Assembly (NCBI RefSeq): GCF_002252675.1 | Contig: NZ_NQKY01000021.1 | Coordinates: 1-50,878 of the forward strand | DNA length: 50,878 nucleotides | Reading direction: 5' to 3' | Source of the DNA: Synechococcus sp. BO 8801 | Lineage (GTDB): Bacteria; Cyanobacteriota; Cyanobacteriia; PCC-6307; Cyanobiaceae | Part shown: in pieces, positions 17,171 through 24,160 of the stretch | How positions within the stretch are numbered: position 1 is the first letter of the stretch | Layout: every line of letters starts with the position of its first letter | Program-made: the position numbers and the translations under genes | Notes under the pieces: model-generated | Seen by the model: the letters and a program-made list of their open reading frames with translations, nothing else | Told to the model about the DNA's origin: nothing | The model's database searches: none

Positions 17171-18411
17171 ACGACCTGCTCGGCCAGATGGTCGGCTGGC
17201 TGCCGATGCTGGGCCGGCCCCAGGTCCTGCTCCAGCTCGCCCTGGTGGCCCTGGCCGTGGCGGTCAGCCGCCTGGCGGGCCACCGCTGCGGGCCGCCCGG
17301 CCGCTCAAGGTGGCTGGCACTTGCCGCCACGGGGGTGGTGGGTGGCCTGGGCTGGGGCCTGCTGACCATCGCCCGTCAGCCGACGGCCCTGGCCGTCCTG
17401 CTGATCACCCTCGTGGCCAGTCTGCAGGTGTCGGAGCTGGTGCTGCATCGGGCCGAGCGCTGGCTTCCCGAGGATCAGATTCAGCCGCTGCGCCATCTGC
17501 TGATCCGGCCGTTCCTGCTCGCCGGACTGCTGTGGACGCTGATCGAGCAGCTGGACACCCGCGCCGAACTGGCCCTGATCCCCCTGGGCCGCTGGATGGG
17601 CGCCAATGTGAATGTGGGCGACATGACGCGACTGGTGGTGGTGCTCTACCTGCTGCTCGTCGCCTCAGGACCGCCGTCGCTGGGGGTGGCCTGGCTGCTG
17701 AAGCGTTGCTTTGCCCTGGAGCGGGTGAGTGCGCGCGCCATCGGCCTGATGGTGCGCTACGCGGTGATCAGCCTCGGAACCGTGGTGCTGCTGGAAACGA
17801 TCGGCTTCAACAGCACCGCCCTGCTGGCCATCGCCGGGGGGCTGTCGGTGGGCCTCGGCTTCGGCGTCAAGGAGGTGTTCGGCAACTTCGTCAGCGGCCT
17901 GTGGCTGCTGTTCGAAGGCTCCCTGCGGCCTGGCGACATCATCGCCCTGGACGGCGACTTCTGCGAGGTGCGCCGCCTCGGCCTGCGGGCCACCCGGCTC
18001 TGGCGCGACCGGGACAACGCCGAACTGGTGATTCCCAACCAGACCTTCTTCAACTCCAGCACGGTGGAGTTCAGCGTCGGCCGCACCCGCTTTCTCACCC
18101 AGATCGCGATCAGCGTCGATGCTGGCCAGCCCGCGGGCACGATCCTGGCCCTGCTGGAGGAGATCGCCGCCGCCGTGCCCGGCGTGGAGAGCCATCCGCC
18201 CCCGAAGGCCTACCTGCAGGGGGTGGGGGACCGCGGCGGCGATTACGTGGTCAAGTTCTGGATCCACAGCCCCTTCGCCAACCGCAGGATCTGCAGCGCC
18301 GTCGTGGCGGCGGCCATGGAGCGGTTCCGAGAGCTGGGCATCGCCCTGCCATTCCCACGCCTGATCGTGGAGCGCGCCAGGACGGAGCCGCCGGGAGGAG
18401 CCTCCGGATGA
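17167..18411 (+). CDS. MscS-family mechanosensitive channel
   Basis: Membrane protein of 414 aa. There are about five N-terminal TM helices (to residue 230). The pore helix and first beta-domain are in TALLAIAGGLSVGLGFGVKEVFGNFVSGLWLLFEGSLRPGD, where the Gly/Ala-rich TM3 and the GVKEVFGNF hinge are the MscS signature. The cytoplasmic vestibule continues to about 400. Its stop (18409-18411) directly touches the left attachment repeat of the inserted element. Before insertion the gene was probably convergent with ssrA. Translational coupling to the solute-binding lipoprotein suggests joint function. Confidence 0.85.
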   Translation: MNDLLGQMVGWLPMLGRPQVLLQLALVALAVAVSRLAGHRCGPPGRSRWLALAATGVVGGLGWGLLTIARQPTALAVLLITLVASLQVSELVLHRAERWLPEDQIQPLRHLLIRPFLLAGLLWTLIEQLDTRAELALIPLGRWMGANVNVGDMTRLVVVLYLLLVASGPPSLGVAWLLKRCFALERVSARAIGLMVRYAVISLGTVVLLETIGFNSTALLAIAGGLSVGLGFGVKEVFGNFVSGLWLLFEGSLRPGDIIALDGDFCEVRRLGLRATRLWRDRDNAELVIPNQTFFNSSTVEFSVGRTRFLTQIAISVDAGQPAGTILALLEEIAAAVPGVESHPPPKAYLQGVGDRGGDYVVKFWIHSPFANRRICSAVVAAAMERFRELGIALPFPRLIVERARTEPPGGASG

Positions 18412-18454
18412 TTGGGAAGGGCCCTTCCAGGCCCCATGGGTCATTTGGGTGACA
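18411..18454. repeat. Left attachment-site repeat
   Basis: Matches 29667-29710 at 40 of 44 positions, with a 22-bp exact core at 18433-18454 that begins CCCATGGGTCATTTGGGTGA. It includes a hairpin (GGGCC/GGCCC, 18419-18434) equivalent to the ssrA terminator at the other end. It is the displaced copy of the tmRNA 3' end. Confidence 0.85.
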
Positions 18455-18549
18455 CAGATTCACGAAGCCAGGGCCCATCACGAGAACCTAGTGCTAGCAC
18501 GGGATTCAGGGGAGTCCCATGGAGTCTGGGGTAAGCTGAGAGAAGGATT

Positions 18550-18569
18550 TTGCACACGGCTTGCACACA
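18550..18569. promoter_or_regulatory. Candidate integrase arm-binding site, left
   Basis: TTGCACACGGCTTGCACACA is a tandem pair of TTGCACAC with an 11-bp period, inside the left end and 117 bp from the att core. It is matched at 18 of 20 positions by the site at 29599-29618. Lies just upstream of the integrase ATG, so it could also regulate that gene. Confidence 0.55.
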
Positions 18570-18592
18570 TCTGGTGTGATCCCCTCTCCTCC

Positions 18593-19807
18593 ATGCCTGC
18601 CGCCCGTTACACCAAGCCGTGGGAGATCGGCTTCCGAGGTGCCGCGAAGGTGGCGACTGGCTGGACGGTGAGCCCACATCGAGGGAAAATCCGGCTCCAG
18701 GTCCGTCGTGCCGGCCAGCGGGCAGAGGGGGTGGTGCTGCCGCTGGAGTGGGCTCCGGCATCGGTCAACCCAGCACTTCAGCTCATCGGAAGGATCTACA
18801 AGCTCGTGGCCAGCAATCGGGAGACGCTTAGGAGCGCCTTGGCGATCACACTGGGGCAGAGCGACACCATGGCCCCGTCCACTGACTGGGAGGCCATCGC
18901 TGCCAGCTTGCGCGATGCCCTGCAGAACGGGCGCAACGAAATCCGCCTGCAGACCTGGAGAAGCAACTACGCCCCGTACATCGAAGAAGCCATTCGCCAG
19001 CTCACCGGCACCAAACCGCCTGTGGATGGGCATGAACTCCTTCGTCGCACCTTGGTGCGGTGGAGCGGCAAGCCTCCGAGCCGGGCCGCTTGCTGCATCG
19101 CCTTACGGAACCTGACCGACCACGCCGTAGCTAGACACCATCAACCGAGCTGCTGGAGGATTAGCGCGGTCAGCATCAAAGAGTTGCGTGGCCGACCAGC
19201 TGCAAAACGGATCAAGGCAACGCTTGAGGACAGGGAGCTGCTTGACCTAATCGAGGCCATCGAGGCGCGCAATCCGGAATGGTCCAACGTGCTCCGCCTG
19301 CTTACGCTCTACGGCCTGCGCCCAGTGGAGCTCCAGCACTTGGCCGCAAAGATTGATGAAGGCGGAACATTGCGGCTTTGGTGCAGCTACCGCAAAACAT
19401 GCGGCGCCCAGATGACGGAGCCCCGCTGGTTAATGGCATGCCCACTGAAAGACCGGATCGGCAGCATGGTGGAGTGGAATCTTGCCGGGGCACTGGATGC
19501 CGACCTGCTTGAACTTCCACGAGGGTCTGATGGCGGCTTGGCAATGCTTGATGGGCACTACGTGGAGAAGTACCTGGCCCGACAGCCTGAATGGCGCAAA
19601 CTAAGGGAGCAGTACGAAGCGCGAGGAGAATGGTTACGCCCTTATACCTTCCGCGACAGCTACAGCCTGCGCTGCCACCGCTATGGGGTGGAAGTAGGTG
19701 CCGTAGCGATGGCCATGGGACACAGCCTGGCAGTCCACTCCAGCAGTTATCGCTGGGCATCTGATAAAACAACAGCTGCCGCTTTCGAAGCAGCCTTTAA
19801 GAAATGA
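18593..19807 (+). CDS. int: Tyrosine recombinase (integrase)
   Basis: Integrase of 404 aa. Box I is LTLYGLRPVELQHL (Arg243). Box II is FRDSYSLRCHRYG...AMGHSLAVHSSSYRW with Arg360, His377 and nucleophile Tyr386. The position normally held by His in HxxR is Tyr357 (YSLR). The N-terminal part (1-180) should hold arm- and core-binding domains. The ATG at 18593 was chosen; the same frame stays open back to a GTG at 18449 inside the attachment core. It should catalyse integration and excision between attP and the ssrA 3' end. No Shine-Dalgarno sequence is evident. Confidence 0.88.
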   Translation: MPAARYTKPWEIGFRGAAKVATGWTVSPHRGKIRLQVRRAGQRAEGVVLPLEWAPASVNPALQLIGRIYKLVASNRETLRSALAITLGQSDTMAPSTDWEAIAASLRDALQNGRNEIRLQTWRSNYAPYIEEAIRQLTGTKPPVDGHELLRRTLVRWSGKPPSRAACCIALRNLTDHAVARHHQPSCWRISAVSIKELRGRPAAKRIKATLEDRELLDLIEAIEARNPEWSNVLRLLTLYGLRPVELQHLAAKIDEGGTLRLWCSYRKTCGAQMTEPRWLMACPLKDRIGSMVEWNLAGALDADLLELPRGSDGGLAMLDGHYVEKYLARQPEWRKLREQYEARGEWLRPYTFRDSYSLRCHRYGVEVGAVAMAMGHSLAVHSSSYRWASDKTTAAAFEAAFKK

Positions 19808-19862
19808 GCCGATAACGGAGCGGATGGAGAGCGTGTTCCTGCGGTTCTTCCTGGCGCAGTGA

Positions 19863-20207
19863 TCAGAACCCTGCACGCTTGCACGCGGCCTCAACCTCTT
19901 TATTCAGCACCTCTGTGTTCGTAACGGTTGGCGGCATCGCGGCCTTCACGTTGTCGGGGAGCCCCGCCACCTTGGCCTTGATTGCCTCGCCGGTGGCCAC
20001 CGTGCGACGGCCGTAGAAGCAGGCCATCGCCATGTCCTTCTGGTCAAGCGCACCGCTGGCCACCCGGCTGTCATAGGCCATTGATTGCGCCATGACGGTC
20101 AACATGCTGATCGAGGTGGCCACGTCAGCGGTCTTGGTCGCCTCAGATTGAGGGTTGCTGCCGCATCCGGCGAGGGCGAGGGCCAGCAGGAGGGCAACAA
20201 TGCGCAT
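19863..20207 (-). CDS. Small lipoprotein
   Basis: Protein of 114 aa with a compact signal (MRIVALLLALALAGC) and a lipobox LAGC, then a mainly helical, soluble domain (ATKTADVATSISMLTVMAQSMAYDSRVASG) with a second and third Cys (MACFYGRR, EAACKRAGF). Small lipoproteins of this kind are common in phages and islands, for example as spanin-like or envelope proteins, but no specific family is recognised. It is the last minus-strand gene before the convergent integrase. Confidence 0.65.
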   Translation of the reverse strand: MRIVALLLALALAGCGSNPQSEATKTADVATSISMLTVMAQSMAYDSRVASGALDQKDMAMACFYGRRTVATGEAIKAKVAGLPDNVKAAMPPTVTNTEVLNKEVEAACKRAGF

Positions 20208-20258
20208 GGTGAAAGCTGACCCAAACAGAGGATAGGGCTGTTGGAGCTTTGCTCTGGA

Positions 20259-20738
20259 TCAGCTCAACGAATTGATCATCCTGATCTGGGTGGTCCCGGC
20301 GCTGTTCCGCACCTGGACAGGCACGGTCCATTGCTTCTGCCGCAGGGCCCTCACCTCGGCGCTCAGATCGGCCACAGCCAGCCCGAGCTGGGCAAGCGTC
20401 TGTTCACTGCCACGGCGGCCAGCAGGTGCCTGCGCCGGGGTGGTCACGGTCGTCCCGGTGCGCCGCTGCATCGCCACGGCATGGTGCGATGCCACCACCG
20501 AGGCGCTGGGGCCGGTCATGCCGGCCTCCTTGAGCTGGCGGGTCATGGCAGCCGGAATCACGGTGCCTGCCGTCGGGGCGGTCCAGAGGCTGTTCGCTGG
20601 AGCGTTGATCAAAGACAGACGACCGGCAGCGGAAAGGAAGGCCTCACGGCCAAGGCTGACGCCGCCGGGGCCGTCGTTGATGCGGTAGCGGTGGCCACCC
20701 TCGACCCCGCCGCCGGTGAAGCGGGCGGGGCCTGAGGC
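20259..20738 (-). pseudogene. C-terminal fragment of a phage tape-measure-like protein
   Basis: The reverse frame reads ARFTGGGVEGGHRYRINDGP, then GGVSLGREAFLSAAGRLSLI and WTAPTAGTVIPAAMTR. This resembles the GGPVxxGxxYxVGExGPE...GxVIPA block near the C-terminus of tail tape-measure proteins. The remainder (residues AQLGLAVADLSAEVRALRQK) is a short coiled coil ending in MINSLS. Upstream of about 20738 the frame no longer looks like protein and overlaps plus-strand genes. The long N-terminal part expected of a tape measure is missing. A shorter functional tail-related protein cannot be excluded. Confidence 0.5.
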
Positions 20739-20907
20739 CAGCCGCCTGCGACAGATACCGCTGCAGCTGCTCGGCGCTGGTGGCAGCGTCGGCAAGTTCA
20801 GGGTGCGGATCCTCACGGGCGACGGGCCGATGGTGATGGTTGCCCAGCACGAGAAGGGCGACTGGGAGGTGCGGGTCCTTACCATGAGCTGCCGGGAGCG
20901 GGATTGA
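20716..20907 (+). CDS. Small hypothetical protein
   Basis: ORF of 63 codons from a GTG. The C-terminal part VGKFRVRILTGDGPMVMVAQ followed by HEKGDWEVRVLTMS alternates polar and hydrophobic residues like a small beta-sheet domain. The first 25 residues look non-coding and the true start may be downstream. The main support is the TGATG junction with the next gene, which implies coupled translation. Unrecognised. Confidence 0.35.
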   Translation: MKRAGPEASRLRQIPLQLLGAGGSVGKFRVRILTGDGPMVMVAQHEKGDWEVRVLTMSCRERD

Positions 20908-21149
20908 TGGCCTCGACCGTGACGATCTCGATCTGGTGGCGCGGCCGTGGGCTTCCCCGCTTCGCACTGGACGGCCGGCCTGTGAGCCTCGATCAACTGG
21001 CGGTGGGGTACGGACTGAGCTGCGACACGGTTCTGGCGCGAATTGAGCGCGGCTTGCCACCTGCGCAATGGTTCCTCAGTTCTGCAGAGCTGAGTAGGGT
21101 GACGAAGCGGGAGGCGCGGAAGCAGATGGCCTCAGGATCAGCCCTTTAG
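20907..21149 (+). CDS. Small protein with an HTH-like segment
   Basis: Protein of 80 aa. PRFALDGRPVSLDQLAVGYG continues as LSCDTVLARIERGLPPAQWF, which looks like the helix-turn-helix found in small phage proteins (SLxxLAxxYGLSxxTVxxRIxRG). The ATG at 20907 shares its A with the preceding stop (TGATG). Its 3' end overlaps the convergent triplet gene by 12 bp. A DNA-binding role is an inference. Confidence 0.5.
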   Translation: MASTVTISIWWRGRGLPRFALDGRPVSLDQLAVGYGLSCDTVLARIERGLPPAQWFLSSAELSRVTKREARKQMASGSAL

Positions 21150-21317
21150 TTCTTGGCGTAAGGCCACCACCGCCAACATCACCTCGATCAACCGAGTGTT
21201 CAAGGCGGCCCGCTCCGGCGAATAGGCCGGGGCTGCCAATGCCTGCCGCGTCAATGGCTCCAGTTGTAGACGAAGAGCCTGTAAGCGAGTGCGTCGGAAG
21301 TCAGGTTCAAGGTTCAA
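21138..21317 (-). CDS. Third copy of a tandem small-protein family (59 aa)
   Basis: The product (TTG start at 21317) follows the same pattern as its two upstream neighbours: NLEPDFRRTRLQALRLQLEP, then LTRQALAAPAYSPERAALNT and a helix ending ALRQELKG. The start lies inside the last codons of the preceding copy (stop 21307-21309), so translation is probably coupled by reinitiation. Predicted as two amphipathic helices joined at the SPERAAL turn. Function unknown. Confidence 0.5.
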   Translation of the reverse strand: MNLEPDFRRTRLQALRLQLEPLTRQALAAPAYSPERAALNTRLIEVMLAVVALRQELKG

Positions 21318-21483
21318 GTTCCTCTCGCAGGGCCACCATCGCCCACAGCACTTCACTGACCCGGTCATCGAGGGCGGTCCGCTCCGGAGAGTTGGCTTGT
21401 TGTTCCATCGCCTGCCGGGCTAGGGGCTCCAGCTGCTCGCGAAGGGCGTCTAGGCGAGTTCGGCGCGGGTCGGGTTCTGGCAT
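21307..21483 (-). CDS. Second copy of a tandem small-protein family (58 aa)
   Basis: Starts at the ATG at 21483, MPEPDPRRTRLDALREQLEP, then LARQAMEQQANSPERTALDD and a helix ending ALREELEP. It shares the MPEPDPRR opening, the LExLAxQ heptads and the SPxRxALDxR turn with the copy at 21538-21714. The charged helical composition suggests a small dimeric coiled coil. Unrecognised family. Confidence 0.55.
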   Translation of the reverse strand: MPEPDPRRTRLDALREQLEPLARQAMEQQANSPERTALDDRVSEVLWAMVALREELEP

Positions 21484-21537
21484 CTCTAACTCGCAATTGC
21501 ACCAACGATGGCATAGGGCAGGAAGACAACCTGAAGG

Positions 21538-21714
21538 TCAGCCCTCAAGCTCAGCTCGCAGAGCCAGCACCTGCTCCAGCCGCTCCCGGAACCGCTCATC
21601 CAGGGCAGCCCTCCCTGGTGAATCAAGCCTAGATGCGAGGACCTGCTGAGCCAGGTCCTCTAGCTGGCGGCGAAGCTCCACCAGGCGGACACGGCGCGGG
21701 TCTGGTTCAGGCAT
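21538..21714 (-). CDS. First copy of a tandem small-protein family (58 aa)
   Basis: Starts at the ATG at 21714, MPEPDPRRVRLVELRRQLED, then LAQQVLASRLDSPGRAALDE and a helix ending ALRAELEG. The ATG is placed exactly where the second copy starts, which supports it over the upstream ATG at 21768. Very regular Leu spacing suggests a helical hairpin. Function unknown. Confidence 0.55.
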   Translation of the reverse strand: MPEPDPRRVRLVELRRQLEDLAQQVLASRLDSPGRAALDERFRERLEQVLALRAELEG

Positions 21715-21764
21715 CGCTTCACGATGGCAGCGGGCAGCTTGAAGCAGATTGGCACTCGAGGGAA

Positions 21765-21908
21765 TCAAGGCTCGAGCTCGAAGCCGAGCAAGCCCTCGAC
21801 GCCGAGAACATCCGCCAGCTTTTCTGCGGCATCAAGGCCATCCACGTGGATGGAGCCGGTCAGCCAGACCGCGAGGGCGAGGGCCTGATCGTTCTCCAAC
21901 AAAGCCAT
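21765..21908 (-). CDS. Very small hypothetical protein (47 aa)
   Basis: The reverse frame from the ATG at 21908 reads MALLENDQALALAVWLTGSI followed by HVDGLDAAEKLADVLGVEGL and ends GFELEP. The helical, acidic composition and the position immediately upstream of the small-protein triplet on the same strand support a real gene. No Shine-Dalgarno sequence is obvious and the family is not recognised. Confidence 0.4.
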   Translation of the reverse strand: MALLENDQALALAVWLTGSIHVDGLDAAEKLADVLGVEGLLGFELEP

Positions 21909-22216
21909 CTATGCGCTTCTCGCTGTCAACGCAAAGGAGTGTAACGGGAGCGGTTGAATGGCATCAGCCGCCGATCACGTCCAAGGCCTCCAGCCGCTGA
22001 CATGGCTTAGGGGATGGATGGCGGATGCAGGCGGCCTAGGCGCTTGCGTATCTGATCTGCGCATAGATGATCCGTGGATTGCCAACCCATGCGGCGCAGT
22101 GGATTTCAGCCTGGCCAGAATCTCAGGACAGAGGCGCTGGCCAGGATTGGCACAGCCAACCGGCACAAGCGGGCGGGTGTTTGGTAGCGGGACGATCCGT
22201 TCCGGGGGGCTAGGGG
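21909..22216. other. Stretch without a confident gene
   Basis: Open frames occur on both strands (for example plus from the ATG at 21958, minus 21975-22166), but their translations lack coherent hydrophobic patterning, and none has overlap or spacing that ties it to a neighbour. It may hold the promoter for the minus-strand small genes. Confidence 0.4.
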
Positions 22217-22564
22217 TCAGCAGGCCACCATGGCAGCCACCAGCTCGGCCTTCCTGGGGCGCTTGCTACGGACGTTGGCCATTGGGCGCAACGTGGTGAC
22301 GGGGAGGGCCTCCAGCTGCTCAGCCATCACGGCGAGGGGATGCAGCAGGGGCGGGGCCGAAGATTTCTCGTGTACGAGGGCAGCGGCCGAAGAATCCAGT
22401 GCTGGCAGCGGTTCCGGTGTCTGCGGCGCCGGGGCCGAAGATTTCTCGTGTACGGCGGTGAGCACCAAGGCCACCAGGGCGGCCGCCAGCACGATCACCG
22501 CTTCGGCAACCACCAGGGCGGCCAGCAGCAGCAGCTCGACGGTGTGCATTTCGTTCTTGTTCAC
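22217..22564 (-). CDS. Membrane-anchored protein with a SAP/HeH-like C-terminus
   Basis: Starting at the GTG at 22564 (or the ATG at 22549), the protein of about 115 aa has one strong N-terminal TM helix (VELLLLAALVVAEAVIVLAA, continuing ALVALVLT). A Pro/Ala/Ser linker follows that contains the peptide VHEKSSAP twice. The C-terminus is LRPMANVRSKRPRKAELVAA-MVAC, resembling the short helix-extended-helix (SAP/Rho-N-like) nucleic-acid-binding motif of phage proteins. A tether between membrane and DNA or RNA is conceivable but unproven. Confidence 0.55.
   Translation of the reverse strand: MNKNEMHTVELLLLAALVVAEAVIVLAAALVALVLTAVHEKSSAPAPQTPEPLPALDSSAAALVHEKSSAPPLLHPLAVMAEQLEALPVTTLRPMANVRSKRPRKAELVAAMVAC
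22353..22454. repeat. Pair of 24-bp direct repeats inside a gene
   Basis: The exact 24-bp unit beginning GGGGCCGAAGATTTCTCGTG is present at 22353-22376 and again at 22431-22454. On the coding (minus) strand both encode VHEKSSAP. A shorter trace (GGCCGAAGA) lies between them at about 22385. Likely an internal duplication. Confidence 0.8.
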
Positions 22565-22877
22565 GTTTCCAGGGGCGAAGGGTTCGCCCGCCGGGCCATC
22601 GCTTCCAGGCCTCGGCGGGCATGGGCCCCCGGCGTGATCGTCGTCCGATTCGGTTGTCGAGGTTCGATTCTTCGGGCGTCTCACCCATGCCGGACCCCAC
22701 CGCCGGGTCTTTCGTCAGTGCCTGCTGGTGGCCGGGTGCCGATCCTGCAGCGGTGGGGGCGCCGTGGCGCTCGGGGTGTCGATTCCTTGTGGCCCCCTGA
22801 CTACTGGGGGCGGCTCGGCCCGGTTTAACGCCTGTGGACGGCTGGCGGTCGGGTTGTCTCCCCCGACGTGCAATCAA
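22565..22877. other. Gap between divergent small genes
   Basis: About 310 bp between the membrane-anchored protein gene and the DUF3102 gene. A minus frame (GMGETPEESNLDNRIGRRSR...) reads in but overlaps the membrane gene in another phase and has no support. I see no RNA gene. The palindrome at 22878 begins at its right edge. Confidence 0.4.
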
Positions 22878-22922
22878 CATAGCACTAATTCGCCACGCGT
22901 GGCGGATGCTATGGTCATAGCA
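22878..22922. promoter_or_regulatory. Nested palindrome with CATAGCA sites at the DUF3102 start
   Basis: The perfect palindrome CGCCACGCGTGGCG (22891-22904) is flanked by CATAGCA (22878-22884) and its inverse TGCTATG (22907-22913). A further CATAGCA at 22916-22922 runs into the ATG. It sits directly over the likely promoter and ribosome-binding region, so repression, possibly autoregulation, is the probable role. Confidence 0.6.
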
Positions 22923-23659
22923 TGGCAAAGACGCTCAACCAATACAGCCAGCAGATCCGGGCATTGGCGCCGGATGCGTTGGCACTGGAGCGGGCTCGTG
23001 ACCTAGGCAGCCTGCTGATCGAGGCTAAGGCTGCAGTTCAGGCAGCCGGCCGCAAGTGGGGCGAATGGCTGGAGCAGGATTGCTCCCTGTCACCACGGAC
23101 TGCGCAGCGGTTCATGACAGTGGCCAAGCGGTGGGACGATCCCGCCTTCGCAGCAGCACGCGAGGCGCGGCCGGATCTGCCCCTACGGGAGGCGGACAAG
23201 GTGCTGGCTGCCAGCAGCAGCAGGAAGCGGCCAGAGCCAGAGCAGGCGGATCCTTACTCGGTGGCCATGGGCAAGTTGTCCACTGCGCTCTGGGAGCTGG
23301 AGCTGGCCTCTGAGATTCGGCAGGTTGACCGCTGGGCCGGAGCAGAGCTACACGCCGCAAAGGAAGCGGTCTGCGCTGCCAAGCGGGCCCTGATGCACGT
23401 CTATGGCGAAGAATTGATGCTTGCTTGCACCAGCGACTACACGCCATCTGCTCGCCGTGTCGAGATGGCGGTCGGCGATCGGTGCGACTGCCGCTCATCG
23501 CATGGCCCCATCTCCGGCACCATCACCGACGTTCACCCGGGTGCCTCCGGCGGCTGGAGCACCTACAGCTGGCTGCAGGACGGAGCAAATGAGCCCGTCA
23601 GGGTGGGATGGGGGCTGCCTGGCGCAGCCACTGGGCTGAGGCACTCCATCGCCACCTAG
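22922..23659 (+). CDS. DUF3102-type protein
   Basis: Protein of 245 aa. Residues 10-100 (LALERARDLGSLLIEAKAAV, GRKWGEWLEQDCSLSPRTAQ, RFMTVAKRW) match the DUF3102 pattern: a helix, then an HTH-like turn ahead of RTAQRFM. The domain is common on plasmids, phages and islands and is thought to bind DNA. The middle is helical. The last 60 residues (YTPSARRVEMAVGDRCDCRS, WSTYSWLQDG) look like a small beta-barrel. It is the only long plus-strand gene in the middle of the element, and its start is overlapped by a palindromic operator-like site. Confidence 0.7.
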   Translation: MAKTLNQYSQQIRALAPDALALERARDLGSLLIEAKAAVQAAGRKWGEWLEQDCSLSPRTAQRFMTVAKRWDDPAFAAAREARPDLPLREADKVLAASSSRKRPEPEQADPYSVAMGKLSTALWELELASEIRQVDRWAGAELHAAKEAVCAAKRALMHVYGEELMLACTSDYTPSARRVEMAVGDRCDCRSSHGPISGTITDVHPGASGGWSTYSWLQDGANEPVRVGWGLPGAATGLRHSIAT

Positions 23660-23674
23660 CCCCGTAGCGGGTCT

Positions 23675-23869
23675 CTAGGACGCCTGACGCACGCCACAGC
23701 AGCCAACGTCGCCCCGCTGCAGATGCTTGACGATGCCGGCGTCCTGGCGGGCAGCACGACGCGCCTGAGCACTCGCCAGCAGGGACAAATCGGCTCCAGG
23801 AGGGGCGGGATCATCGTCATCACGGCGACGATCGACGAGGCGGGGAATGGTAGCGAGCATGGGAATCAT
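23675..23869 (-). CDS. Small hypothetical protein
   Basis: Protein of 64 aa (MIPMLATIPRLVDRRRDDDDPA, SLLASAQARRAARQDAGIVK, ending VGCCGVRQAS). The start overlaps the stop of the upstream gene by 4 nt (ATGA), the main evidence that it is translated. Charged and without TM segments. Function unknown. Confidence 0.45.
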   Translation of the reverse strand: MIPMLATIPRLVDRRRDDDDPAPPGADLSLLASAQARRAARQDAGIVKHLQRGDVGCCGVRQAS

Positions 23870-24093
23870 TGACGGTTGATCAAGCCTTCCCTATACGTCT
23901 CCATGGTTTGAACCACCTTGTCCAGCAGCTCCGCCACGTCGCCCCCTGTTGCCCGATAGGCGTCCATGATCTCGATCATCCGAGCGAGAAGCTCTGCCAC
24001 GCTGTCGATGGTGGCAGGCTGTTCGTTCGCGGCATGAATCTCGTCTAGGAGGAGCTCTGCCAGAGCCATGTACCTCCACTTAGTGGGTTCCAT
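23866..24093 (-). CDS. Small acidic helical protein with an internal repeat
   Basis: Protein of 75 aa. Two consecutive segments are alike: SVAELLARMIEIMDAYRATG and DVAELLDKVVQTMETYREGL, an internal 20-residue duplication of an amphipathic helix. The start at 24093 could instead be the ATG at 24069 (MALAELLLDEIHAAN). The stop overlaps the next gene. No family recognised; a small oligomeric scaffold or regulator is possible. Confidence 0.5.
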   Translation of the reverse strand: MEPTKWRYMALAELLLDEIHAANEQPATIDSVAELLARMIEIMDAYRATGGDVAELLDKVVQTMETYREGLINRQ

Positions 24094-24160
24094 CGCATGG
24101 CTGACCAGGAGAGGACTCCTGCATCATGAAACGGCAGATCAGGCGACACGAGCAACCTTC

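Noticed and set aside
18550-18569. DnaA boxes
   Set aside because: TTGCACAC resembles but does not match TTATCCACA; the paired placement at both element ends fits integrase arm sites better.
18449-18592. 48-codon N-terminal extension of the integrase starting in the att core
   Set aside because: It would be altered on excision, and its residues look unlike an integrase; the ATG at 18593 is more likely, though the extension is mentioned as a possible switch.
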